Under the pieces are notes generated by a model. It searched no databases, was not told the DNA's origin, and was given only the letters and a program-made list of their open reading frames with translations. Position numbers and translations under genes: made by a program. A stretch of 64,000 bases of DNA from Oscillospiraceae bacterium (GTDB taxonomy: Bacteria; Bacillota; Clostridia; Oscillospirales; Oscillospiraceae). Shown here in pieces: positions 1-7,162 of this stretch. The stretch spans positions 1 to 64,000 of the forward strand of contig CADCKQ010000004.1 of the NCBI GenBank assembly GCA_902802045.1. The letters run 5' to 3'. Position 1 is the first letter of the stretch. Each line of letters opens with the position of its first letter.

Positions 1-1
1 T

Positions 2-241
2 AATGAAGATAGTCAGAGAGTTGATCTCAATATTGCTTCCCCAAACGGGTCAACCGCATACGAGCAGTATATGGCCATGAGCGGTGAGGAGCAGCAGGCG
101 CTTTTTGAATCCTTTGGTGATCCTGCAGAGTTTTTCGCATGGCTCAATAATGCCAGAGCAGAGTATGAGGCTTTGTATCCCGGAATCGAAATAGGTGACG
201 GGAATATTGATCTGAATGATTATATAAACTCAGGAAACTGA
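2..241 (+). CDS. C-terminal part of a putative secreted or peptide-precursor protein, truncated by window edge
   Basis: An open frame runs from base 2 to a TGA at 239-241 and its start lies before the window. The visible 79 residues are acidic, rich in Glu, Asn, Ala and Gly, and contain no Cys. They include an amphipathic stretch around EEQQALFESFGDPAEFFAWL and end with GDGNIDLNDYINSGN. I do not recognise a family. It lies 25 bp upstream of a radical SAM/SPASM gene and in the same direction, and is followed by a peptidase and an ABC exporter, so it could be the modified and exported substrate or an accessory surface protein. That role is inference from position only. Confidence 0.55.
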   Translation, partial: NEDSQRVDLNIASPNGSTAYEQYMAMSGEEQQALFESFGDPAEFFAWLNNARAEYEALYPGIEIGDGNIDLNDYINSGN

Positions 242-266
242 GACTGCTGCCTGAAAGGTATTATAT

Positions 267-1610
267 TTGGTCAAAGTTATAATCCCTGAAAATCAAATAG
301 TGACCGGCTCGCTGAGCTCTCTGAGAGCATCGGACGGAGCATATAAGAAATTAACTTTTGTACGGCGTCTACAGGAAGAGAATACCGTGCTCTGTTTCAA
401 TGCTCTTACCAGGGAACTGATATCTTTTCCAATGGATGAGGAGCATAAACCGGAGACGGGGGATTATCTAAGAAGGAATCACTTTTTAATCCCTGAAAAC
501 TGTGATGAGGTCAAGCTTGTAAAGCAGGTGCGCGATATTGTCTCGCTAAGGGAACAGAGAGCGTTTGAGCCGCATTATTTTACGATTTTAACGACAACGG
601 ATTGTAATGCCCGTTGCTACTATTGTTTCGAAGCCGGCTGCAAACGGGAAACCATGTCCTTGGATACAGCAATTACAGTTGCAGAATACATAGAAAAGTG
701 CAGTAAAGATGAGAAAGCAATTCTTAATTGGTTCGGTGGAGAGCCGCTCTGCAATTCAAAAGTAATAGACCTGATCTGTGAAAAACTTGAAGCAGACGGA
801 CAAAGGTTTACCTCAACTATGGTAAGCAACGGGTATCTGTTTGACGAAGAGACCGTAAGGAAAGCAGTTGAAAAGTGGAAACTGAAAAATGTTCAGATAA
901 CGCTTGACGGGACTGAAGAAGTATATAACAGAACCAAAGCATTTATATATAAAAACGTCAATGCGTTTCGGAGAGTATTCCGGAATATCGGGCTGCTCAC
1001 TGAAAACGGAATAAAAGTATCGATCAGGCTTAATATAGGGCTTCAGAACAGGGAAGATCTATATACTCTTGTCGGCCAGATAAGGGAAGCCTATGGGGAT
1101 AATAAAAATATCAAATTATACAGCCATGAGCTGTTTTCAGATTCCTCGGAAGAAAAAAAATATGCTTTGGGAGCTTTTGGCGCCAAAGTGGAAATGGATA
1201 AAAAGCTCTTTGAACTCGGACTTAGAAAACCTGCAGGACTTAGTAGAGACTTGAAAACAAATTACTGCGGGGCAGATAGCGGAAAGTCAGTGGTTATAAT
1301 GCCAGACGGAGATTTAACTCTGTGTGAGCATTTTGAAGGTGCCGGAATACTCGGCAATGTAAAGGACGGAGTTACGGACCCGGGTCTTATCGACTGGTGG
1401 AGAGAACAGAAAGAAGAAACACCTCTCTGCCACAGCTGTACACTGTATCCGGGATGTACTAGAATAGAGCATTGCCCGAATACGGGAAGGTGCACTCCGG
1501 AAATGAGAGATTTTTATATCGATAATCTGGACCGTTCGATCAGATATGAGTATCAGCTCCGGAAAGAGAGCAAAGCCGGAGAAGAAGAAATATCTGAAGC
1601 GGAGTGCTGA
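267..1610 (+). CDS. Radical SAM/SPASM domain protein, probable peptide maturase
   Basis: 447 aa. The radical SAM cluster motif CNARCYYC (C113, C117, C120, spacing CX3CX2C) is followed by WFGGEPL, the usual glycine-rich SAM-binding strand. A Cys-rich C-terminal SPASM region (about residues 334-430, including C334 and CHSCTLYPGC) would hold auxiliary 4Fe-4S clusters. The N-terminal 100 residues resemble a peptide-recognition region. Such enzymes install radical cross-links or other changes on ribosomal peptides. The start is TTG at 267, chosen because GAAAGG (253-258) sits 8 bases upstream. The gene follows a truncated ORF closely and ends in a strong terminator, so the upstream ORF and this gene form one unit. 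The substrate is not proven. Confidence 0.85.
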   Translation: MVKVIIPENQIVTGSLSSLRASDGAYKKLTFVRRLQEENTVLCFNALTRELISFPMDEEHKPETGDYLRRNHFLIPENCDEVKLVKQVRDIVSLREQRAFEPHYFTILTTTDCNARCYYCFEAGCKRETMSLDTAITVAEYIEKCSKDEKAILNWFGGEPLCNSKVIDLICEKLEADGQRFTSTMVSNGYLFDEETVRKAVEKWKLKNVQITLDGTEEVYNRTKAFIYKNVNAFRRVFRNIGLLTENGIKVSIRLNIGLQNREDLYTLVGQIREAYGDNKNIKLYSHELFSDSSEEKKYALGAFGAKVEMDKKLFELGLRKPAGLSRDLKTNYCGADSGKSVVIMPDGDLTLCEHFEGAGILGNVKDGVTDPGLIDWWREQKEETPLCHSCTLYPGCTRIEHCPNTGRCTPEMRDFYIDNLDRSIRYEYQLRKESKAGEEEISEAEC

Positions 1611-1620
1611 ATCAAATAAA

Positions 1621-1654
1621 TGTGACAGGCCGTAAACTGCCTGTCACAACTTTT
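1621..1654 (+). terminator. Rho-independent terminator after radical SAM gene
   Basis: A perfect 10-bp stem (1621-1630 with 1639-1648) and 8-base loop are followed by a short T-rich tract. It separates the radical SAM gene from the peptidase/ABC unit. Confidence 0.85.
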
Positions 1655-1670
1655 ATGCAATGAAATAAAA

Positions 1671-1698
1671 TTGACTCGGAATATATTTATGTTATAAT
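1671..1698 (+). promoter_or_regulatory. Promoter of the peptidase/ABC exporter unit
   Basis: TTGACT at 1671-1676 and TATAAT at 1693-1698 with a 16-bp spacer. The ATG at 1708 lies only 9 bases past the -10 box, so the transcript would be almost leaderless, and no Shine-Dalgarno site is seen. Confidence 0.8.
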
Positions 1699-1707
1699 TT
1701 TTCCGTT

Positions 1708-2163
1708 ATGAGTGAGACAGTCTCCTTTGAAGAATACTTAGACAAATACGGAAGCATCACCTACAGAAACAAGGGAGTGAGCATGCTTCCGCTTTTGCGT
1801 GAGGGAAAAGATATATTCACGGTAGAGAAAAAAGGCGCAGTGAGATGCAAAAGGGGAGACGTCGTTCTCTACAAGAGAGAGCCGGATGAGTATATCCTCC
1901 ACAGGGTTGTCGAAGTCAGGGAAAACGACTACGTTATTCTCGGCGACAACTGCATAAACCCTGAATACGGGATAAAAGACGAGGACATCCTCGGCGTTAT
2001 GACATCATACGTCAGGAACGGGAAAGAGCATAAAGTCACAGACGCGGACTATAAGATATACGAATCCGTGATCCTGAATACCGCCTGGGCCAGGATATTC
2101 GCAAAAAGGGCTGCGGGAAAGATCAAGAGGACCGCAAAGAGACTTACCGGTAAAAACAGATGA
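1708..2163 (+). CDS. S24/S26-family signal peptidase-like protein
   Basis: 151 aa. The KGVSMLPLL motif (Ser25) is the nucleophile region of S26 signal peptidases. RGDVVLYKR and then LHRVVEV and ILGDNC follow the usual order of signal peptidase boxes, with a Lys near residue 58 as the likely general base. There is no clear N-terminal membrane anchor, which is unusual for a canonical type I signal peptidase but common for small stand-alone S24/S26 proteins found beside ABC exporters. The stop overlaps the ATG of the ABC exporter by 4 bases, so the two are translationally coupled. It probably trims a leader or exported peptide; the target is inferred, not shown. Confidence 0.75.
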   Translation: MSETVSFEEYLDKYGSITYRNKGVSMLPLLREGKDIFTVEKKGAVRCKRGDVVLYKREPDEYILHRVVEVRENDYVILGDNCINPEYGIKDEDILGVMTSYVRNGKEHKVTDADYKIYESVILNTAWARIFAKRAAGKIKRTAKRLTGKNR

Positions 2164-3878
2164 AACAAAGCACTTTAAAATGGATATATAAGGTGCCGGG
2201 CAGGGAGAAGATAAAGATCCTGCTTCTAGCACTTGTAAGGGCTGTCAACGCCTTTTCAGGGGTGCTGTATGCCCTGTTGATCCGCTCTGTTATAGATTCG
2301 GCGGTCTCGGGAGACAACAGCTCGTTTTGGAAATATATCATGCTGAGTGCTGCGCTCGTCGTATTCCAGATCCTTTTAAGGGCAGCCGACAGACGGCTCA
2401 CCGAGTCCGCCAGATCTTCCATCGAAAACAGATTCAAAACAAGACTTCTCGAAACTCTTCTGAGCAGAAATTACTTGAGCGTCAGTTCCGTTCACTCCGC
2501 CGAGTGGATGAACAGGCTGACGAACGATACGGTAGTGGTTGCCAACGCCTGTACGGACATAGTCCCCGGGCTTATAAGTATGGCAGTAAAGCTGATCGGG
2601 GCACTGGCTATGATGTTTGTGCTCGACGCCCGCTTTGCCGCTTTGCTTATACCTCTCGGAGCCCTGCTCATTTTGCTTTCACTGGTTTTCAGAAAAAAGA
2701 TGAAAGCTCTTCACAGAGAAGTCCAGGAGGCTGACGGAAGGCTCAGGGTCCGCCTGCAGGAGATGCTGGGAAGCCTTCTGATGCTGCATTCCTTTGCCTC
2801 GGAGGATAAGGCGGAAGCCGGCGCGGAGTTGAAGATGGAGGAGCACAGAGACTCCAGAATGAAGAAAAACGCCTTCTCGAACTTCTGCAATACAGGCTTC
2901 TCCGCCGCTATGAGCGGGATGTATCTGCTTTGCGTGGGTTATTGCGGGCTGGGGATCCTTAAGGGGACGATAAGCTTCGGAACACTGACCGCAATGACTA
3001 TGCTGGTATCTCAGATCCAGTCGCCGTTTGTCAATATATCAGGGATCCTTCCCAAATTCTATTCGATGCTCTCGAGCGCCGAGCGGCTTATGGAAGCCGA
3101 GGATCTGCCCGAATACGGCAAGGAAGCCAGACCGCTTGACGAAGTCTCGGACTTTTATGAAAACACTCTCAAATCGTTAAGACTTGAAGACGTCTCTTTT
3201 GCATATTATGCCCCGTCCGAAACGCCGGATCAGCTTTCAAAGGCACCGGCTGAAGCAGTTTCAGGCCTTTCCATGGATATAGCAAAAGGGCAGTTTATCG
3301 CCTTTACGGGAAGGAGCGGCTGCGGGAAATCCACAGCCATAAAGCTTCTTATGTGTGCCTATGACCCCGACGAGGGGAGAAGATATATGATCTGCAGGGA
3401 CGGAAGAGAGATCGGGCTTGACGCTTCCTGGAGAAGGCTCTTCGCGTATGTACCGCAGGGAAATCTTCTTATGAGCGGAACCATCAGAGAAGCCGTTTCT
3501 CTGTCTTCTGACGGGAATACGGATGACGGAAGGGTCAGAAAAGCTCTGGAGATAGCCTGCGCGGATCCGTTTGTGAATGAGCTGGAGAGCGGGCTCGACA
3601 CTGTCCTCGGAGAAAGGGGCACAGGCCTTTCCGAGGGTCAGATGCAGAGGATAGCCATTGCGAGAGCTGTGTATTCCGGAAGTCCGGTACTTCTGCTCGA
3701 TGAGGTGACGAGCGCGCTGGACGCTGAGACGGAGAGAAAAGTTCTGGAGAATTTAAGAAGCATGACAGATAAGACTGTCCTTATAGTTACTCACAGGGAA
3801 GCAGCACTGGATTACTGCGACAAGATACTGGAGTTTACGGATACGGGAGCAGAGGTCAGAAATGATGAACGGAGATAA
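2160..3878 (+). CDS. ABC transporter, fused permease and ATPase (exporter type)
   Basis: 572 aa, half-transporter layout: about six membrane segments in residues 15-310, then a nucleotide-binding domain. Walker A is GRSGCGKST near residue 384, the signature is LSEGQMQR, Walker B is VLLLDEVTSALD and the H-loop is VTHR. Half-transporters act as dimers and usually export peptides or lipids. The gene overlaps the peptidase stop (ATGA) and follows the radical SAM gene, which suggests export of a processed peptide. It lacks an N-terminal C39 peptidase domain, so leader removal would fall to the neighbouring S26-like protein. The 3' end is about 5 bp from the glf start, so glf may be co-transcribed. 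Confidence 0.9.
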   Translation: MKQSTLKWIYKVPGREKIKILLLALVRAVNAFSGVLYALLIRSVIDSAVSGDNSSFWKYIMLSAALVVFQILLRAADRRLTESARSSIENRFKTRLLETLLSRNYLSVSSVHSAEWMNRLTNDTVVVANACTDIVPGLISMAVKLIGALAMMFVLDARFAALLIPLGALLILLSLVFRKKMKALHREVQEADGRLRVRLQEMLGSLLMLHSFASEDKAEAGAELKMEEHRDSRMKKNAFSNFCNTGFSAAMSGMYLLCVGYCGLGILKGTISFGTLTAMTMLVSQIQSPFVNISGILPKFYSMLSSAERLMEAEDLPEYGKEARPLDEVSDFYENTLKSLRLEDVSFAYYAPSETPDQLSKAPAEAVSGLSMDIAKGQFIAFTGRSGCGKSTAIKLLMCAYDPDEGRRYMICRDGREIGLDASWRRLFAYVPQGNLLMSGTIREAVSLSSDGNTDDGRVRKALEIACADPFVNELESGLDTVLGERGTGLSEGQMQRIAIARAVYSGSPVLLLDEVTSALDAETERKVLENLRSMTDKTVLIVTHREAALDYCDKILEFTDTGAEVRNDERR

Positions 3879-3883
3879 CGGAT

Positions 3884-5011
3884 ATGTATGATTTTCTGAT
3901 AGTCGGAGCGGGGCTTTACGGAGCAGTATTCGCAAGAGAAGCGGCGAAAAGAGGAAAGACTTCTCTTGTAATAGACAGGCGCCCGCATATTGCCGGAAAT
4001 GTATATACGGAGAAGACCGAAGGCATAAACGTACACAAATACGGCGCGCATATATTCCATACCAATAACAAAGAGGTGTGGGACTATCTGCAGCAGTTCA
4101 CGTCTTTCAACAGATTTACCAATTCTCCCGTGGCGAACTACAAGGGAGAGCTCTACTCCCTGCCCTTTAACATGTATACCTTCAATAAGATGTGGGGCGT
4201 GATCACGCCTGAAGAGGCCATGGAGAAGATAGCGGAGCAGAGAGCCGAGATAAAGGGCGAGCCGCAAAATCTGGAAGAACAGGCGATCAGCCTTGTCGGC
4301 CGCGATATCTATGAAAAGCTGGTAAAGGGCTACACGGAGAAGCAGTGGGGCAGAGACTGCAGGGAGCTTCCTGCGTTCATCATAAAAAGGCTTCCGGTGA
4401 GATTTACATTCGACAACAATTATTACAATGCCCTGTACCAGGGGATACCGACAGGCGGGTATACGAAGATGGTGGAAAATATCCTCAACGATCCGCGCAT
4501 AACCGTCAGGACCGATACGGATTTCTTTGAACACAGAGAACTGGCGAAGCAGGCTGAGCAGACAGTATATACGGGACCCATCGATGCTTATTTTGATTAC
4601 TCATTGGGATATCTCCAGTACCGCTCGGTAAGATTTGAAAACGAGACCCTGAACATTCCCAACTTCCAGGGAAACGCCGCAGTCAACTATACGGACAGAG
4701 AGACTCCCTGGACGAGGATAATCGAGCACAAGTGGTTTGAATTCGGCAGGGACGAAAACGGGAACGAGCTGCCTAAGACAGTGATCTCAAAAGAATTCAG
4801 CAGCGAGTGGAAGCCCGGAGATGAGCCGTATTATCCCGTAAATGACGAAAAAAATTCCGCGCTTTATGAAAAATACAGGGCTCTCGCCGAAAAAGAAACA
4901 AAAGTGATCTTCGGCGGAAGGCTCGGAGAATACAGATACTATGACATGGACCAGGTCGTGGAAGCTGCGCTTGAGAAAGCGAAGGAAGTCCTTGTGAATT
5001 GTGAATTATGA
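3884..5011 (+). CDS. glf: UDP-galactopyranose mutase
   Basis: 375 aa, the usual length. It has the N-terminal Rossmann FAD motif (VGAGLYGAVFAREA) and the family stretches GNVYTEKTEGINVHKYGAHI and HTNNKEVWDYL. The enzyme interconverts UDP-Galp and UDP-Galf using reduced FAD in the cytoplasm, providing furanose donors for surface polysaccharide. It sits between the ABC exporter and a sugar kinase plus nucleotidyltransferase. The last residues and stop lie in short tandem GTGAATT/ATGAATG-like repeats (about 4993-5024), so the C-terminus may have been reset by that repeat. Confidence 0.93.
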   Translation: MYDFLIVGAGLYGAVFAREAAKRGKTSLVIDRRPHIAGNVYTEKTEGINVHKYGAHIFHTNNKEVWDYLQQFTSFNRFTNSPVANYKGELYSLPFNMYTFNKMWGVITPEEAMEKIAEQRAEIKGEPQNLEEQAISLVGRDIYEKLVKGYTEKQWGRDCRELPAFIIKRLPVRFTFDNNYYNALYQGIPTGGYTKMVENILNDPRITVRTDTDFFEHRELAKQAEQTVYTGPIDAYFDYSLGYLQYRSVRFENETLNIPNFQGNAAVNYTDRETPWTRIIEHKWFEFGRDENGNELPKTVISKEFSSEWKPGDEPYYPVNDEKNSALYEKYRALAEKETKVIFGGRLGEYRYYDMDQVVEAALEKAKEVLVNCEL

Positions 5012-5024
5012 ATGATGAATGAGT
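4993..5024 (+). repeat. Short degenerate heptamer tandem repeat
   Basis: Units GTGAATT, GTGAATT, ATGAATG, ATGAATG follow one another across the glf stop codon. No structure beyond the repeat is seen. Confidence 0.5.
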
Positions 5025-5067
5025 CTTTACTCTTTAGAACAGGGTTTATTTTGAGGAGGAATTCAGA

Positions 5068-6240
5068 TTGAGGTGCGGGGAACAGTTTGAAAGGATATAC
5101 GGGCGGGAGCCGGACAAGGTGGCGTTCTGCCCATACAGGATCTGCACGCTCGGCGCGCATACAGATCACCAGTTCGGGAAGATCAACGGTTTTGCCATAG
5201 ATAAGGGCATCCATATAGCCTACGGGAAGAAGACGAACGGAGTTATAGAGCTCACTTCTTTGAATTTCCCGAAGCGCGCGCAGTTCCATATCAGGGAAGT
5301 GCCCGATGTGAAAGTCGGAGACTGGGCGGATCATCTGCGCGGAGCGGCAAAGATACTGGAGGAGAAGTATCCTCTGCAGTACGGGCTCTGCGGCGTGATC
5401 GAAGGAACTCTTCCGATAGGAGGCCTAAGCTCTTCAGCCGCAGTCATCATCTGCTTCCTGAAAGCGCTGTGCAGAGTCAACGGCCTGCATCTCGACCCCT
5501 GGGAGCTTATAATGACGGCAAAGAGGGCAGAGAACGAGTATGTCGGAGTAAACTGCGGGAAGCTGGACCAGAGCTGTGAAGTGCTGGGCAGAAAAGACCG
5601 CATGCTCTATCTGGACTGCAAAGATGACAGTTATCAGCTTATACCGACAGCGGAGGATATGAAGCCTTATTCCTTTGCAATATTCTTCTCGGGACTTGAG
5701 AGGTCGCTTAAAAACAGCGCATACAACCTGAGGCAGGACGAGTGCAAGGCTGCAGCATACAGCCTCCTTGCAAGGGCGGGGCTTGAATACGGCAAGTTCA
5801 AAGACACGAGGCTTCGCGATGTTCCGGCAGACGTCTATTACGAGTACCGAGACATTCTGCCCGCGCCCTTCCGCAAGAGAGCAGACCACTACTATTCCGA
5901 GTTCGGGAGGGCTGAGAAGGGCGCTGAAGCCTGGAGAAACGGCGACCTCGATACATACGGCTCTCTTGTATTCGAGAGCGGGAGGAGCTCTATAGTCAAT
6001 TACGAGTGCGGCTCTCCGGAGCTTATAAGGCTCTACGATATAATGACTGAGACGGACGGGATATACGGAGGACGTTTTTCCGGAGCAGGCTTCAGAGGCT
6101 GCTGCATGGCGCTCATCGATCCGGAAAAGGAAGAAGAGATAAAGCAGGCAGTAACTTCTGCTTACCTGAAAAGCTTTCCGGCACTTGAGGGCAAGTTCAG
6201 CGTGCACTTCTGCCGCAGCGCGGACGGGGTCGAAATATGA
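5068..6240 (+). CDS. GHMP-family sugar kinase (galactokinase or galacturonokinase-like)
   Basis: 390 aa. All three GHMP motifs are present: an N-terminal sugar-binding signature, the phosphate loop LPIGGLSSSAA and the C-terminal GGRFSGAGFRGCC. The N-terminal signature reads PYRICTLGAHTDHQ rather than the galactokinase form GRVNLIGEHTDY; the Glu contacting galactose is Ala here. As I recall, plant galacturonokinase carries a similar RICPLGAH signature, so the substrate may be galacturonate rather than galactose. The start is TTG at 5068 with GAGGAGGA 7 bases upstream. The stop overlaps the nucleotidyltransferase ATG by 4 bases, so kinase and nucleotidyltransferase probably act in sequence to make an NDP-sugar. 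Confidence 0.8.
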   Translation: MRCGEQFERIYGREPDKVAFCPYRICTLGAHTDHQFGKINGFAIDKGIHIAYGKKTNGVIELTSLNFPKRAQFHIREVPDVKVGDWADHLRGAAKILEEKYPLQYGLCGVIEGTLPIGGLSSSAAVIICFLKALCRVNGLHLDPWELIMTAKRAENEYVGVNCGKLDQSCEVLGRKDRMLYLDCKDDSYQLIPTAEDMKPYSFAIFFSGLERSLKNSAYNLRQDECKAAAYSLLARAGLEYGKFKDTRLRDVPADVYYEYRDILPAPFRKRADHYYSEFGRAEKGAEAWRNGDLDTYGSLVFESGRSSIVNYECGSPELIRLYDIMTETDGIYGGRFSGAGFRGCCMALIDPEKEEEIKQAVTSAYLKSFPALEGKFSVHFCRSADGVEI

Positions 6241-6956
6241 CAGCAGTCATTTTGGCAGCTGGTTATGCGACAAGGCTTTACCCGCTGACGGAGAATTTCC
6301 CGAAGCCGCTGCTTGAAGTCGGGGGGAAAAGCATTACGGACAGGCTGATAGATGATCTGGAAGGAATTGCCGGGAGATTCGTTGTGATCAGCAACCATAA
6401 GTTCTTCCCGATATTCGAAGCCTGGGCTGAAGGCAGAGACAGCATTACAGTACTCGACGACGGGACTGTTAGCAATGAGACGCGCCTCGGCGCCGTTAAG
6501 GACATCCGGTTTGCAATAGAGAAGCTTGAGCTTAAGGACGATCTTTTCGTTATGGCGGGAGACAATGTCCTGGATTTCACGCTTAAGGACTTCGCGGAGT
6601 ATGCTATAAACGCGGGCACTTCAGCCGTTATGTGCCATGAGGAGAACAGACCGGAAGCGCTCCGGAAAACAGCTGTAATAACTGTCAACGATGAAGGGCT
6701 GATCACATCCTACGAGGAGAAACCTCAGGAGCCGAAAGGAAACCTGGCAGTCCCGCCGTTTTATTATTACAGGGCTGAGGACGCGGCGCTCATCCCTGAA
6801 GCACTGGAGTCCGGATGCGGATATGACGCGCCGGGGAGCTTTGCCGCCTGGCTTTCTTCCCGTGTACCGATGCACGCCTGGAAGATGACGGGAAAGAGGT
6901 ATGATATCGGGGACATTAGGAGCTACGAGGACGTTAAGAGAAGGTTTGAGGGCTGA
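6237..6956 (+). CDS. Sugar-phosphate nucleotidyltransferase
   Basis: 239 aa. The N-terminal NTP-binding signature LAAGYATRLYPLT with the FPKPLL continuation is that of RmlA/LicC-type enzymes. A metal-binding Asp lies in VMAGDNVLD. The protein lacks the longer C-terminal part of classical RmlA, so it is a short stand-alone form. It overlaps the upstream kinase by 4 bases. The most economical reading is kinase makes sugar-1-phosphate, this enzyme makes the NDP-sugar, and Glf may use the product if it is UDP-galactose. Nucleotide and sugar specificity cannot be read from sequence. Confidence 0.85.
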   Translation: MTAVILAAGYATRLYPLTENFPKPLLEVGGKSITDRLIDDLEGIAGRFVVISNHKFFPIFEAWAEGRDSITVLDDGTVSNETRLGAVKDIRFAIEKLELKDDLFVMAGDNVLDFTLKDFAEYAINAGTSAVMCHEENRPEALRKTAVITVNDEGLITSYEEKPQEPKGNLAVPPFYYYRAEDAALIPEALESGCGYDAPGSFAAWLSSRVPMHAWKMTGKRYDIGDIRSYEDVKRRFEG

Positions 6957-6964
6957 TTTTCAGC

Positions 6965-6993
6965 TTGACAAAGAATCATTATTTCAATATAAT
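6965..6993 (+). promoter_or_regulatory. Consensus promoter of the cation ATPase transcript
   Basis: TTGACA at 6965-6970 and TATAAT at 6988-6993 with a 17-bp spacer. Transcription would begin near 7000, exactly at the start of the riboswitch-like leader. Confidence 0.85.
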
Positions 6994-7000
6994 TGCCACG

Positions 7001-7130
7001 TTCCTTTGAGGGAGTAATCGGCCGGTGATCCGGCTGCAAATCAACAGCACGGGCACTTGCCTGGTTTGCATTAAATGATAAGACTCGAAGGCAGAAAACA
7101 GCATTCTGCCGACGGGTCTCTTTGTATGCC
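7001..7130 (+). ncRNA. Probable yybP-ykoY (Mn2+) riboswitch
   Basis: The leader contains GGGAGTAA near its 5' end (about 7010-7017), a GC-rich hairpin (CGGCCGGTGATCCGGC), a CAAATCAACAG segment, and a closing GGCAG hairpin followed by CCGACGGGTCTCTTTG (about 7109-7124). These match remembered conserved parts of the yybP-ykoY class: GGGGAGUA at the 5' side and GACGAGACCUUU at the 3' side. That class senses Mn2+ and is known upstream of P-type ATPases. The gene it precedes is such an ATPase. An expression-platform terminator is not obvious; control may be at translation. Confidence 0.68.
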
Positions 7131-7162
7131 CCTTTACGCAGACACGAAAAGGAGAGAAGAAG

